Below are positions 8,399 to 19,717 of a DNA stretch of 64,000 nt, piece by piece. The DNA is taken from positions 124,001 through 188,000 of the forward strand of contig NZ_BTTW01000002.1 in the NCBI RefSeq assembly GCF_036245865.1, read 5' to 3'. The notes beneath the pieces were generated by a model. The model made no database searches and had not been told where the DNA came from. It saw only the letters and a list, made by a program, of their open reading frames with translations. Made by a program: the position numbers and the translations under genes. Origin of the DNA: Corallococcus caeni. Its GTDB lineage: Bacteria; Myxococcota; Myxococcia; Myxococcales; Myxococcaceae. Positions within the stretch are counted from its first letter, which is position 1. Every line of letters begins with the position of its first letter.

Positions 8399-10162
8399 TC
8401 AGTGGCGTCCGCGCGTCTTTGCCTTGGCGGGTCTGGAGGCCGCGGTCTTCCTGGCGCGAGCCTTTCCTGGGAACTTCGGGCCGGGGCCGTACTCAACGGA
8501 GGGCCCGCGCTGCTGGGAAGAGACCTTGATGAGCAGTTGCCGCTCAACCATGTCCGCGAGGACGTCCCGGGCACGGGTGACGTCGATGTCGAACAGGTTC
8601 TGGAGCGTGCGATTGTTGACCCGGCCATATTCACGGACGTGGGTCATGACCTTCCGGTCCAGCTCGTCCACCGTCCGGCGTTGGTAGTCCACGGCGGAGC
8701 CCAGCTCCTTGAGAACCTCTCCACGAAGCCGATAGGCGGGATGGGCGTTGCGCGCGGTCTGCCGCGTGGCCTCCAGGATGGAGGGGTCATTGCTCGCCAG
8801 CCTGCGCAGGATGGTTTCGGCCTCCGGCACGGACTTCTGAAGCAGGGGGGCTGCTTCCTGTGCGGTCACCGTGCGACGGCGGCGCAGCCAGAACAGGATG
8901 AGGAGCGTGTCCGTGTCATCCCGCTCCTGCTCGGGAAGTTGGGCGATGAACCGGGTGATCTGGGTCCTGGCCGCGCCTCCCACCAGCTTGACCTGGACCA
9001 ACTCGCTAGAGGTTTCGATGTGCGGGATTTCGCGGCCGGAGCGAATCATCTCGCGGTACATGCGGTCGACGCCCCGTCCCGCTTCCTCCGCGAAGCCGAG
9101 TGTGCGCGACGCCTTGGCCAGGAGCGCGTTGCGGGGCTTGGGTGGGTGCGTGAGGATGTTCTCGGGTGTGACGCCCGCGACGAGCGGTCCCGGCGAGCTC
9201 ACGATGAAGACCTGGGGAGAGTGCTCGATGAGCACCGCGCCCTGGAGCCGGTAGTCCCGGTGGACGAGCGCGTTGACGATGGCTTCCCGGATGGCCAGGC
9301 TCGGAAAGTCGGCGACATCCAGGAGTTGTCCGTTGGGGAGTGATACGGGCACCTGGTTGAGCCTGGCTCGAATCAGCCCGAGAATTTCGCCGAACGCCAG
9401 GACCAGGGGCGCATCAATGCGCTGGATGGCCAGCGGCTCGCCTCCGGGGGTCTGGCGGTAGTGGTACTGGAGCGCGGGTGAAGGAGACGCGTCGCAGAAG
9501 AGCAGTTCGCCTGCCTTGAGAAGCTCTCCCTCCTGGGTGACCAGCCCCAGGGCACGTAGCAGGTCCTGGGGGCTTCTGAGACGCGCGTAGTTCCGGCGCT
9601 CATCCGTGAGGGTGGCCAGGCTTTCCCTCGCGGCCTGAAGGGCCAGGGGCGAAGCCTCCTGGATGTCACGTCCGCTGGGCTGCGCGGACCAGTCAAAGCT
9701 CCGGCGGTCATCGCGCAGCCTGGCGATCTCCTCCGGGCTCATGGGCAGGCAGTCACTGCCAAGCCTCCGCCGTGCACGCCCTTGTGGATCGGAGTGCACT
9801 TCAATGCCTTGGGGAACGAAGACAACGAGCAGGCGTACCCCGGCAAAGAGGTGCTCTTCCACTTCGACCAGCAGGGAGGGGCGGGTCAGCTCGTAGATGC
9901 GCCGGCGAACTTGCTCGGCTTCCAGGCTCGTTCCCAGGAACGCGGCGGGTCCGCCCTGCTTGTCATCGACTCCGATGACGAGCGCTCCTCCGTTCGCGTT
10001 CGTGAAGCAGATGGCGTCACCTGCGAGCTCACGCATGAAGTCATCGGCACTGCGCCCCTCGCGCTTGAAGTCGAGGGTGACGCTTTCCAGCTTCTGCGCA
10101 GGGTGCCCTTCCTGAACCTTCTCCAGGGTAGGGCGCAGTTGGTCCCGGATGTGGCGCATCAT
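8399..10162 (-). CDS. AlbA_2 (Schlafen-type) domain protein with HATPase_c_4-like domain
   Basis: This 587-residue protein begins with an AlbA_2 / Schlafen-AlbA domain (about residues 22-140). Its hallmarks are LDFKREG, FTNANGGALVIGVDD and a basic RARRRLGSD near the domain's end. A GHKL-type ATP-binding region follows at about 265-380, with AIREAIVNALVHRDY as the N-box and GFAEEAGRGVDRMYREM as the glycine motif. Winged-helix segments and a lysine/arginine-rich tail come after. Proteins with this order are annotated as RecG-like or transcriptional regulators and some sit in defence loci. The gene stands alone, convergent with the lipase-like gene and divergent from an acyl-CoA ligase gene. The paired repeats just upstream of its ATG suggest autoregulation. 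Function is not established. Confidence 0.82.
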   Translation of the reverse strand: MMRHIRDQLRPTLEKVQEGHPAQKLESVTLDFKREGRSADDFMRELAGDAICFTNANGGALVIGVDDKQGGPAAFLGTSLEAEQVRRRIYELTRPSLLVEVEEHLFAGVRLLVVFVPQGIEVHSDPQGRARRRLGSDCLPMSPEEIARLRDDRRSFDWSAQPSGRDIQEASPLALQAARESLATLTDERRNYARLRSPQDLLRALGLVTQEGELLKAGELLFCDASPSPALQYHYRQTPGGEPLAIQRIDAPLVLAFGEILGLIRARLNQVPVSLPNGQLLDVADFPSLAIREAIVNALVHRDYRLQGAVLIEHSPQVFIVSSPGPLVAGVTPENILTHPPKPRNALLAKASRTLGFAEEAGRGVDRMYREMIRSGREIPHIETSSELVQVKLVGGAARTQITRFIAQLPEQERDDTDTLLILFWLRRRRTVTAQEAAPLLQKSVPEAETILRRLASNDPSILEATRQTARNAHPAYRLRGEVLKELGSAVDYQRRTVDELDRKVMTHVREYGRVNNRTLQNLFDIDVTRARDVLADMVERQLLIKVSSQQRGPSVEYGPGPKFPGKARARKTAASRPAKAKTRGRH

Positions 10163-10176
10163 GGCGGTTTCCGTGC

Positions 10177-10241
10177 GAGTTCGCGGCGTGTTTGCGGATC
10201 TCCTTCAGAGTGTAGGGTGGTCGCAAACTCGACGCAAACTC
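10177..10241. promoter_or_regulatory. Symmetric four-site operator-like array in a divergent intergenic region
   Basis: Four copies of the 9-mer CGCAAACTC occur in two pairs. Two perfect forward copies lie at 10222-10230 and 10233-10241. Two reverse copies with one mismatch each lie at 10177-10185 and 10188-10196. In each pair the copies are exactly 11 bp apart, one helical turn, and the pairs face each other. The left pair is 15-34 nt upstream of the AlbA_2 gene start. The right pair is about 50-65 nt upstream of the ligase start. Such geometry is typical of cooperative regulator binding. Confidence 0.6.
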
Positions 10242-10288
10242 CGGTGAGTCTCCCCCGCAGGGGGCGTGGCGTGCCTTAGAGTCGTAGG

Positions 10289-11779
10289 GTGCCCATCGTC
10301 CACGACTGGCTGGCCCGGCGGGCTTCGCTCGCCCCGGAGCGCACGGCGCTCGTTGATTCGCTCCGGGGTGGGCGGCGCATCTCGTGGGCGGAGTGGAATG
10401 ACTCCGCCCACCGGACCGCGCTGCTGCTGCGCGACCTGGGCGTGGGCGTGGGTGACCGCGTCTCCGTCCTGGCCTTCAACGGCGTGGAGACGCTGGACCT
10501 CGTGTTCGCGTGCGCCAAGCTGGGCGCCGTGCTCCAGCCGCTCAACTGGCGCCTGGGCGTGGAGGAGCTGCACGGCCTGCTCTCCGATGTCGCTCCCTCC
10601 GTCGTCTGCTTCGGTCCGGAGTTCGGCCCTCAAGTGGACGCCTTGCGCTCACGTCTTCCGGCGCACTGGGTCTCCCTTTCGGATCCGCTCTTCTGCTCGC
10701 GCGAGACGCTGACCGGCGCGCTGCCCTCCCTCGAACTGGAGGCGGATGCACCTTGGGTGCTGTGCTCCACCGGCGGGAGCACCGGCCTTCCGAAGTCCGC
10801 CGTGCTCACGCATGGCTCGCTCACCGCCAACGCCGTGAACACCGTCGTCAGCTGGGGCCTCACCCAGGACGACGTGGCGCTCGTCAACGCGCCCCTGTTC
10901 CACACTGGCGGCCTCAACGTGTTCGCCCTGCCCCTGGTGTACGTGGGCGGCGCCTCCGTCGTGTGCCGTGCCTTCGACGTGGCGCAGACCTTCGACCTCA
11001 TCGACTCGGGCTCCGTGAACCTCGTGTTCGGCGTGCCCACCATGTTCATCGAGATGCAGCGGCATCCCCGCTTCGAGGCCGTGGACTTCTCCCGCCTCAA
11101 GCTGCTCATCAGCGGCGGCGCCCCCTGTCCCGCCCCCGTCTTCGAGCGCTTCTTCGCTCGCGGCATTCCCTTCCGCACCGGCTACGGCCTCACCGAGGGC
11201 GGCCCCAACAACTTCTTCCTCCCCGACGCCGTCATGCGCTCGCACGCGGGCTTCGTCGGTGTGCCCCTGTTCCACGTCGAAGCGCGCATTGACGGCGAAC
11301 AGCGCCCCGGAGACGTGGGTGAGCTGCTCCTTCGCGGCCCCCACCTTTGCGCCGGCTACTGGCGCCGGCCGGAGGAGACCGCTCGCACCTTCGTGGACGG
11401 ATGGCTGCACACCGGCGACCTGGCCTCCCGCGACGCGCAGGGCTTCTTCCGCATCGAGGGCCGCGCCAAGGACCTGATCATCTCCGGCGGCGAGAACATC
11501 CACCCCTCCGAGGTCGAGAGCGTCCTCGCCGGCCACCCCGATGTCGCCGAGGTCGCCGTCATCGGCGTCCCCGACCCGAAGTGGGGCGAGGTCCCCCGCG
11601 CCCTCGTCGTCCCCCGGCCGGGCGCCGATCCGACCCTGGAGGCGCTGGTGGCCTTCTGTGCCGGCCGGCTCGCCCGGTACAAGCTGCCCCGCACGCTGCG
11701 GCTGCTGGAGTCCCTGCCGCGTACCCCGGCGGGCAAGGTGGACCGGCGGGGGCTCGCCCGGATGCACGGCGAGGGCTGA
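10289..11779 (+). CDS. AMP-dependent acyl-CoA synthetase/ligase
   Basis: This 496-residue ANL-superfamily enzyme is clearly related to the ligase at 3563-5119. Motifs are CSTGGSTGLPKS near residue 154, YGLTEGGPN near 300, GWLHTGDL near 370 and AKDLIISGGENIHPSEVE near 393. The terminal catalytic lysine is K483 in TPAGKVDRRG. It should form acyl-adenylates and acyl-CoA in the cytoplasm. The start is a GTG without a clear Shine-Dalgarno sequence, and no upstream in-frame start improves on it. It is divergent from the AlbA_2 gene, and the repeat array in between could control both. The acid it activates is unknown. Confidence 0.9.
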   Translation: MPIVHDWLARRASLAPERTALVDSLRGGRRISWAEWNDSAHRTALLLRDLGVGVGDRVSVLAFNGVETLDLVFACAKLGAVLQPLNWRLGVEELHGLLSDVAPSVVCFGPEFGPQVDALRSRLPAHWVSLSDPLFCSRETLTGALPSLELEADAPWVLCSTGGSTGLPKSAVLTHGSLTANAVNTVVSWGLTQDDVALVNAPLFHTGGLNVFALPLVYVGGASVVCRAFDVAQTFDLIDSGSVNLVFGVPTMFIEMQRHPRFEAVDFSRLKLLISGGAPCPAPVFERFFARGIPFRTGYGLTEGGPNNFFLPDAVMRSHAGFVGVPLFHVEARIDGEQRPGDVGELLLRGPHLCAGYWRRPEETARTFVDGWLHTGDLASRDAQGFFRIEGRAKDLIISGGENIHPSEVESVLAGHPDVAEVAVIGVPDPKWGEVPRALVVPRPGADPTLEALVAFCAGRLARYKLPRTLRLLESLPRTPAGKVDRRGLARMHGEG

Positions 11780-11839
11780 ATTTCCGTTCCGTTGCGCCCG
11801 TCCCCCTGGAAGCCCCTGGGATGTCCCTGCGGACCGCCG

Positions 11840-11854
11840 TTCGTAATATTTCGT
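11840..11854 (+). promoter_or_regulatory. Direct repeat TTCGT-N5-TTCGT, candidate response-regulator site
   Basis: TTCGT at 11840-11844 and 11850-11854 are 10 bp apart, a spacing common for OmpR-family binding. The word TTCGTAATA (11840-11848) recurs at 14112-14120, just upstream of the membrane-fusion gene of the same operon. Binding by the adjacent regulator is inferred. Confidence 0.3.
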
Positions 11855-11944
11855 CATGGGCCCGTAGCCCCCTGGAAATGTACGGGTGGGAGGTTGCAGG
11901 TCGCGGCCCGGAGGCGGTCCGCATCCCCCGCGGAGACCCGAACC

Positions 11945-12682
11945 ATGGAGAACACGCCACGCCCCACGGCCTCCGAGGAGGCCACCATCCAGGTGCTCCT
12001 CGTGGAGGACGATGAACGCCTGGCGCGGCTCACCGCCCGCTACCTCCAGGAGCACGGCATCATCGTCACCGTGTCCGCGTCCGGCACCGACGCGCTCCTC
12101 CAGACGTCCCGCCACACCTACGACGTCATCCTCCTGGACCTCATGCTCCCCGGCCGCGACGGCCTGGAGGTCTGCCGCGAGCTGCGCACCCGCACGGACG
12201 TGCCCATCATCATGCTCACCGCGCGCGGCGAGGAGGCCGACCGCGTCCTGGGACTGGAGTCCGGCGCGGATGACTACCTGCCCAAGCCCTACTCGTCGCG
12301 CGAGCTGCTCGCCCGCATCCGCGCCCAGGTGCGCCGCGCGCGCGGCAAGGTGGGCCCCACCAGCCACCCCGTGCACGCGGGCCGGCTGGTGCTGGACCCC
12401 CGCAGCCTGAGCGCGTCCCTGGACGGCAAGCCGCTGTCCCTCACGACGTATGAGTTCAGCCTGCTGCGCGTCCTGGCCGAGCGCGCCGGCCGCGTCCTCA
12501 GCCGCGAACAGCTGCTCGACCTGGTGAAGGGCAGCGCGGACGAGGTCTTCGACCGCTCCGTGGACGTGCACATCTTCCGCCTGCGTCAGAAGCTGGAGGT
12601 GGACCCCCGCAACCCGCGCCTGCTCAAGACGGTCCGCGGCGCCGGCTACATGCTGGCCACGGAGACCGAGGCGGAGTCGTGA
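11945..12682 (+). CDS. OmpR/PhoB family response regulator
   Basis: This 245-residue regulator has a receiver domain (residues 16-125) and an OmpR-type winged helix (about 145-240). In the receiver, the acidic pair is E21-D22-D23, the phospho-accepting residue is D65 in LLDLMLPG, T92 lies in MLTARG, and the conserved lysine is K114 in LPKPYS. The ATG at 11945 fits the family length; an open frame further upstream adds residues with no family resemblance. The stop overlaps the kinase gene start by 4 nt (GTGA), so regulator and kinase are translationally coupled. The downstream efflux genes are the obvious targets. Confidence 0.94.
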   Translation: MENTPRPTASEEATIQVLLVEDDERLARLTARYLQEHGIIVTVSASGTDALLQTSRHTYDVILLDLMLPGRDGLEVCRELRTRTDVPIIMLTARGEEADRVLGLESGADDYLPKPYSSRELLARIRAQVRRARGKVGPTSHPVHAGRLVLDPRSLSASLDGKPLSLTTYEFSLLRVLAERAGRVLSREQLLDLVKGSADEVFDRSVDVHIFRLRQKLEVDPRNPRLLKTVRGAGYMLATETEAES

Positions 12683-14118
12683 AGTTCTTCCGCCTCCCCA
12701 TGGGCCTGCTCCCCCGCATCTACCTGGTGGGGGTCATCCAGATCATCCTCGTGGGCGTGTCGCTCATGCTCGCTCGGGACCTCCTGCGCAACGAGTCCTG
12801 GCGCAACCGCTTCGACGACGAGCTGTCCTACTTCGTCGACGAGTGGGCCAACCTGCGCGACCAGCCCGCCGCGCTCCAGGCATCGCTCGACCGCGCCCAG
12901 CAGCGCATGGGCATGCGCGTCACGCTGCGCGCCGCGGACGGGACGCTGCTGGGCAACACGCGGCCGGACCCCGTGCCGCCGCTGACCTCCGAGGAGTTCT
13001 CCGCCGTCGCCTCGCGCGTCACCCGCAGCGGTCCGCGCGGCCCGTTCCCCGGGCTGGGGGGCGGACCTGGCCGCCTCCTGGTGGTGAGTCCCTACCCGGG
13101 CCCCATCCAGGTCTACGCCTCCGTGTCGCTGCCCCCGCCGCCCCCGCCGCCGGATGGAGACCGGCAGACGGCCATCATCGTGGGGCTCGTGCTGATGTGT
13201 ACCGCCATCACCTCCGTTGCCTTCGCGCGCACGCTCGCGGGCCCGCTGGAGAAGCTGGCCAGCGCGGCGCGCGCGTTCGGCGCGGGGAGGCTGGACGTGC
13301 GCGCGGGCCTGCGCCGCAAGGACGAACTGGGCCTGGTGTCCGAGGCCTTCGACGAGATGGCCGGCCGCATCACCCAGCTCTTGCGCTCGCAGAAGGAGCT
13401 GCTCGCCAACGTGTCACACGAGCTGCGCACGCCCCTGTCCCGCATCCGCGTGGCGCTGGACCTGGCCGCGGAGGGCGACGCGCAGACCGCGCGCGAGCTG
13501 CTGCCCGACATCACCGAGGACCTGTCGGAGCTGGAGCGCCTGGTGTCCGACGTGCTCACCACGTCCCGCCTGGAGCTGGTGACGGATGGCGCGAGCGGCG
13601 GCGTGCCCCCCCTGCGCCTGGAGCGCGTGGACGCGAACGCGCTGGTGGACAAGGCCGCCGCCCGCTTCCGCTCCGCCCGGCCGAAGCACCGGCTGGAGGT
13701 CCAGGTGGACGGCGCGCTGCCTGCGCTGGAGGCAGACCCCGTGCTGCTGCGGCGCGTGTTGGACAACCTGCTCGACAACGCGGGGAAGTATTCGGAGGCC
13801 GGCACCACCGTGAGGCTGCACGCCCGGGCGGAGGGCGGCGGCGTCCAGGTGGAGGTCCGGGACCAGGGCATCGGCATCGACGCGCAGGACCTGGCGCGCG
13901 TGGGCACGCCCTTCTTCCGCACCGACCGCAGCCGCGCCCGCACCACGGGCGGCGTGGGGCTGGGGCTGGCGTTGGTGCGCCGCATCCTGGACGCGCACCA
14001 CGGCCACCTCACGCTGGAGAGCCAGCCGGGCCAGGGCACCACCGCGCGCGTCGTGCTCCCCGGAGTGGGGGCGGCGGACACAGCGGAGGGTCGCCTCGCC
14101 GTGGGTCATCTTTCGTAA
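12679..14118 (+). CDS. Membrane sensor histidine kinase (HAMP-HisKA-HATPase)
   Basis: This 479-residue kinase has two membrane segments at about residues 12-32 and 163-185, bracketing a periplasmic sensor region of roughly 130 residues. That region ends in a run of seven prolines (152-158). A HAMP domain follows (about 186-238). The HisKA domain carries the phosphorylated H247 in VSHELRTP, and the ATP-binding domain carries DNLLDNAGKY, RDQGIGID and GVGLGLALV. The GTG start overlaps the regulator's stop. It probably senses an envelope or drug signal and drives the efflux operon that begins 45 nt downstream, as for BaeS/CpxA-type kinases. Confidence 0.93.
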   Translation: MKFFRLPMGLLPRIYLVGVIQIILVGVSLMLARDLLRNESWRNRFDDELSYFVDEWANLRDQPAALQASLDRAQQRMGMRVTLRAADGTLLGNTRPDPVPPLTSEEFSAVASRVTRSGPRGPFPGLGGGPGRLLVVSPYPGPIQVYASVSLPPPPPPPDGDRQTAIIVGLVLMCTAITSVAFARTLAGPLEKLASAARAFGAGRLDVRAGLRRKDELGLVSEAFDEMAGRITQLLRSQKELLANVSHELRTPLSRIRVALDLAAEGDAQTARELLPDITEDLSELERLVSDVLTTSRLELVTDGASGGVPPLRLERVDANALVDKAAARFRSARPKHRLEVQVDGALPALEADPVLLRRVLDNLLDNAGKYSEAGTTVRLHARAEGGGVQVEVRDQGIGIDAQDLARVGTPFFRTDRSRARTTGGVGLGLALVRRILDAHHGHLTLESQPGQGTTARVVLPGVGAADTAEGRLAVGHLS

Positions 14119-14163
14119 TAGAGACGAGATTCGCCGAAACATTTCAAAACGTAGATAAGGGGC

Positions 14164-15507
14164 ATGAAGGCCTTGAGCGAGATGCCGCGGGAAGCGCCGG
14201 CCCTGGCGCCGGTGGAGCTGGACGAGGACGAGGGTCGCAAGCGCGGAGTGCCGCGCTGGGCCTGGGTCCTGGCGATCCTGGTGGTGGCGGGCGCGGGGGT
14301 GTTCTGGCGCATGCGCGCCGGAAGCCAGGCGGACGCCGTCACCTACGAGACGACCCCCGCCGAGGCCCGGAAGCTCACGGCCAGGGTGACGGCCACCGGC
14401 ACCGTGGCGGCGCTGGTGACGGTGCAGGTCGGCAGTCAGGTCTCCGGCCGCATCCAGGAGCTGATGGTCGACTACAACTCGCAGGTCAAGAAGGGGCAGG
14501 TCATCGCCCGCATCGACCCGCAGCTGGTGCAGGCCGCGCTGGACCGGGCGAAGGCAAACATGACGGCCTCGCGCGCGAACCTCCAGAAGGCGCGCGTGAA
14601 CGCGGACGTGGCGAAGAAGCAGGCCGCGCGCTCGAAGGAGCTGCGCGCGCAGCAGTTCATCTCCCAGTCGGAGCTGGAGACGGCCGAGTCCGCCGCCGCC
14701 AGCGGGCAGGCGGAGGTCACGGCCGCGGAGGGCTCGGTGGCCCAGGCGCAGGCCGCGCTCAACGAGGCGGAGGTGAACCTCAAGTACACGACCATCGTGT
14801 CGCCCACGGACGGCATCGTCATCTCGCGCAGCGTGGACGTGGGCCAGACGGTGGCCGCGTCCCTCCAGGCGCCCGTGCTCTTCACCATCGCGGAGGACCT
14901 GCGCAAGATGCAGGTCAACACCAGCATCGCGGAAGCGGACGTGGGCAAGCTGCAGCCCGGCATGAAGGCCACCTTCACCGTGGACGCCTTCCCGGGGGAG
15001 ACCTTCGACGGCGTCATCCGGCAGATCCGCAACGAGGCCATCACCGTGCAGAACGTGGTGACCTACCTGGCCGTCATCGACGTGCCGAACCCGGACCTCA
15101 AGCTCAAGCCGGGCATGACGGCGAACGTGACCATCGTCACGCAGCAGAAGGACCAGGCGCTGTCCGTGCCCAACACGGCGCTGCGCTACCGCCCCGCGCC
15201 GTCGCCGAACGCGCCCGCGCAGGCTGCGGCGGCCCAGCCGCCCCCCGCGGGCACGCGCACCGTCTACGTGCTGCGCCGCCAGCCGGAGCAGAAGCCGCAG
15301 CCCGTGGCCGTGAACGTGCGCACCGGCATGACGGATGGCACGTACACGGAGGTGGTGGAAGGGGACATCAAGGCCGGCGACCGCGTCATCACCGCGGCGA
15401 ATTCGCCGGCGGGCTCGACGTCCACCGGGGCTCCTTCGGGTGCGAGCCCCGTCGGCGGCGCGGGTGGCGGCCGGGGCATGGGCGGCGGCCGCCGGGGCCC
15501 GTTCTAG
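14164..15507 (+). CDS. Efflux periplasmic adaptor (HlyD/MacA-type membrane fusion protein)
   Basis: This 447-residue membrane fusion protein has a short cytoplasmic start, one membrane helix at about residues 34-53 (WAWVLAILVVAGAGVFW), and then a lipoyl-like half (VTVQVGSQVSGRIQEL near 81). A coiled-coil hairpin rich in Ala, Glu and Gln (about 115-205) precedes a beta-barrel domain (VNTSIAEADVGKLQPGM near 255). The C-terminus has an Ala/Pro-rich insert and ends in a Gly/Arg-rich tail (GGAGGGRGMGGGRR). It links the inner-membrane transporter to the TolC-like channel encoded downstream. AAGGGG precedes the ATG. The set of adaptor, ATPase, permease and channel matches MacAB-TolC. Confidence 0.92.
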   Translation: MKALSEMPREAPALAPVELDEDEGRKRGVPRWAWVLAILVVAGAGVFWRMRAGSQADAVTYETTPAEARKLTARVTATGTVAALVTVQVGSQVSGRIQELMVDYNSQVKKGQVIARIDPQLVQAALDRAKANMTASRANLQKARVNADVAKKQAARSKELRAQQFISQSELETAESAAASGQAEVTAAEGSVAQAQAALNEAEVNLKYTTIVSPTDGIVISRSVDVGQTVAASLQAPVLFTIAEDLRKMQVNTSIAEADVGKLQPGMKATFTVDAFPGETFDGVIRQIRNEAITVQNVVTYLAVIDVPNPDLKLKPGMTANVTIVTQQKDQALSVPNTALRYRPAPSPNAPAQAAAAQPPPAGTRTVYVLRRQPEQKPQPVAVNVRTGMTDGTYTEVVEGDIKAGDRVITAANSPAGSTSTGAPSGASPVGGAGGGRGMGGGRRGPF

Positions 15508-15565
15508 GCACGCGGCCGTTCCAATCACTTTCATCGCGGGCAGGGGAAGGGACAGAGGCAGACCG

Positions 15566-17540
<1,975 letters not shown>

Positions 17541-17541
<1 letters not shown>

Positions 17542-18956
17542 TGCGCGCGCTTTCGTTGACGCTTTCGTTGTGGGTCCTGCCCGTGGTCGCGGGGGCCCAG
17601 ACGCCGGCTCCGGCCACGGCGATGCCCCAGGACCCGGCGGCGCCCGTGACGCCTCCCGCCGTGCGGCAGTCCCTGTCCGCGTCCGCCGCCTCCGAGGGGC
17701 GCGTCATCACCCTGGCGGAGGCGGAGACCGCAGCGCGTGAGCACCAGCCGACGCTGCGCTCGGCGCAGGCGAACACCGACGCGGCGTACGCCCGGGTGGA
17801 TCAGGCCTTCTCCGGCTTCCTGCCGCAGGTGAGCGCCAGCGCCAGCTACACGCTGGGCACCAGCAACCGGGCCGTCATCCAGAACGTGCCGGGCAGCGAC
17901 ACCGCGGTGGTGTCCAGCTCCACGCGGCGCTTCAGCGGGGGCATCTCCGCCAACCAGCTCATCTACGACTTCGGCCGGACGTCCGGGCGCTACAACGCGT
18001 CGAAAGAGAGCGCGGGCGCGCAGGAGGACTCGCAGCAGCAGGTGCTCCAGGACGTGCTGCGCGACGTGCGCTCCGCGTACTTCAACGTCCTCACGCAGAA
18101 GGCCCTGCTGGGCGTGGCGCGCGAGACGCTCCAGAGCGAGGAGGCGCGGCTCAACCAGGTGAACGCGTCCGTGCAGGTGGGGTCGCGGCCGGAAATCGAC
18201 CTGCTCCAGCAGCGCACGGCGAAGGCCAACGCGCAGGTGGCGCTCATCCGCGCGCAGAACGCCTACGCCACCGCGAAGGCGCAGCTCAACCAGACCATGG
18301 GCGCGGAGACGTCCACCGACTACACCGTGCAGGACGTGACGGTGGCGGCCGTCGCCGGTGAGGACGAAGTGCTGGACGCGCTGGTGAAGCGCGCGCTGGA
18401 GGCCCGTCCCGACGTCGCCGCGCGCGAGCGTCAGATTCTGGCGCAGGAGTCGCAGGTGAAGGTGACGAAGGGCGGCCACTGGCCCAGCCTGAGCGCCACG
18501 GGCAACGTGTCCAACGTGGGCGCGAACCCGGTCAACGGCGCCACGCTGAGCGCGCAGGGCGGGCTGCAGCTGAGCTGGGCGCTGTTCCAGGGCGGGCTCG
18601 TCAACGCGCAGACGCGCGAGGCCAACGCCAACCTGCGCGACCTCCAGGCGCAGAAGGACGCGCTCCGGCAGCAGGTGCGGCTCCAGGTGGAGCAGGCCCG
18701 GCTCAACGTGGTGGCCACGCGGGAAGCGCTCACCGCCGCGGACGAGGCCCAGGTGAACGCGCGCGAGCGACTGCGGCTGGCCGAAGGGCGCTACCGCGCG
18801 GGCGTGGGCAACATCATCGAGGTCAGCGACGCGCAGGTGGCCTTCACCAACGCCGCCGCCCAGCAGGTGCAGGCGACGTACGACCTGGCCACCTCCCGCG
18901 CGGAGCTGGCGCGCGCCCTGGGCACGGTGGAGCTATCCACCGTGGCCTCGCGGTAG
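17541..18956 (+). CDS. TolC-family outer membrane efflux protein
   Basis: This roughly 471-residue protein has a signal peptide ending near AGAQ (residue 20). Two outer-membrane-efflux repeats follow (about 60-250 and 270-470), with the long Ala/Gln/Glu-rich helices of the TolC periplasmic tunnel. Examples are LAEAETAAREHQPTL near 53 and LRLAEGRYRAGVGNIIEVSDA near 412. It gives the tripartite pump its exit duct. The ATG overlaps the permease stop by one base (TGATG). A GTG one codon earlier is also possible. This is the last gene of the operon with the two-component system. Confidence 0.92.
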
Positions 18957-19252
18957 GCCCGGCGGGTGAAGACGTGAAACATGAGCCAACCCTGAAGGGT
19001 GGCAGTGGCGGCAGGACGCTCGAACACCGTAGGAAACGGCGGCTCCAACGTCATGGGTCACCTCCCGACAGGCCCGGAAACCCGCGGGGATGCACGCCGT
19101 GGAGGCCGTTTCCAGAGGGCACTCCGTCTCAGAAGTGGCATGGGTGTCGGGGTTGCCCGGACTCTGAAAGTCCACCTCCCGCGCAGCGACCCTATGGGTG
19201 AACAATGGGAGGCTGACCCGGCAAGTTCTGTCTGTCTGCCTCTATACGTCCT
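18957..19252. other. Intergenic region with potential RNA secondary structure
   Basis: I find no convincing gene in this 296 bp. GGAAACGGC at 19032-19040 can pair with GCCGTTTCC at 19105-19113, and CTCC/GGAG extends the stem. The 64 nt enclosed can form further GC-rich hairpins. A small hairpin GGACT-CTGAA-AGTCC lies near 19164-19178. TATACG at 19243-19248 resembles a -10 element for the next gene, without a clear -35 partner. Confidence 0.35.
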
Positions 19253-19657
19253 ATGCCGTCGGCCAAACGTTTCGGGTCGGCAAGCAAAGGCATGGACAAG
19301 AAACTCGCAACCACCATCGGCGCATCGGCACGGGTCGCCCGGGGCCGCATGGAGCTTACGCAGGCCGACGTCGCCGAGCGAATCGACGTGGCCACGGAGG
19401 TGTACGGCCGCCTGGAGCGCGGCGGCATGCTCCCCAGCGTCCAGACCCTGCTGAAGCTGTGCCACGAGCTGCACGTCTCCGCGGACGAGCTGCTGGGACT
19501 CGCGGCGCAGGGTGCGCCGCCGTCGCGCGCCAGCGAAGCCCCGCCGCCCACTCCGGAGCGCCCGGAAGTGCGCCGGCTTCTGCGCAGCGTGCGTCAGCTG
19601 GACCCCGCCCAGGTGAAGCTGCTGGGCCTGGTGGCCAACGCGCTCCAGCGGCGGTAG
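19253..19657 (+). CDS. XRE-family helix-turn-helix regulator
   Basis: This small 134-residue protein carries one HTH_3 domain at about residues 22-82 (LTQADVAERIDVATEVYGRLERG, then PSVQTLLKLCHELHVSADELLGL). A Pro/Ala-rich linker and a short helical C-terminus of about 35 residues follow. The first 13 residues are basic and resemble the N-terminal arm found in similar myxobacterial regulators. An alternative ATG lies at 19292, preceded by AAAGG. A possible -10 element ends only 5 nt before 19253, so the shorter form cannot be excluded. It stands alone and converges on the histidine kinase operon. Target genes are unknown. Confidence 0.85.
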   Translation: MPSAKRFGSASKGMDKKLATTIGASARVARGRMELTQADVAERIDVATEVYGRLERGGMLPSVQTLLKLCHELHVSADELLGLAAQGAPPSRASEAPPPTPERPEVRRLLRSVRQLDPAQVKLLGLVANALQRR

Positions 19658-19717
19658 CCCTCTTCCCCTCCCGCTCCTCCCGGCTTTGGGGGACACCGGA
19701 CCGCGCGCGAACCGCCT

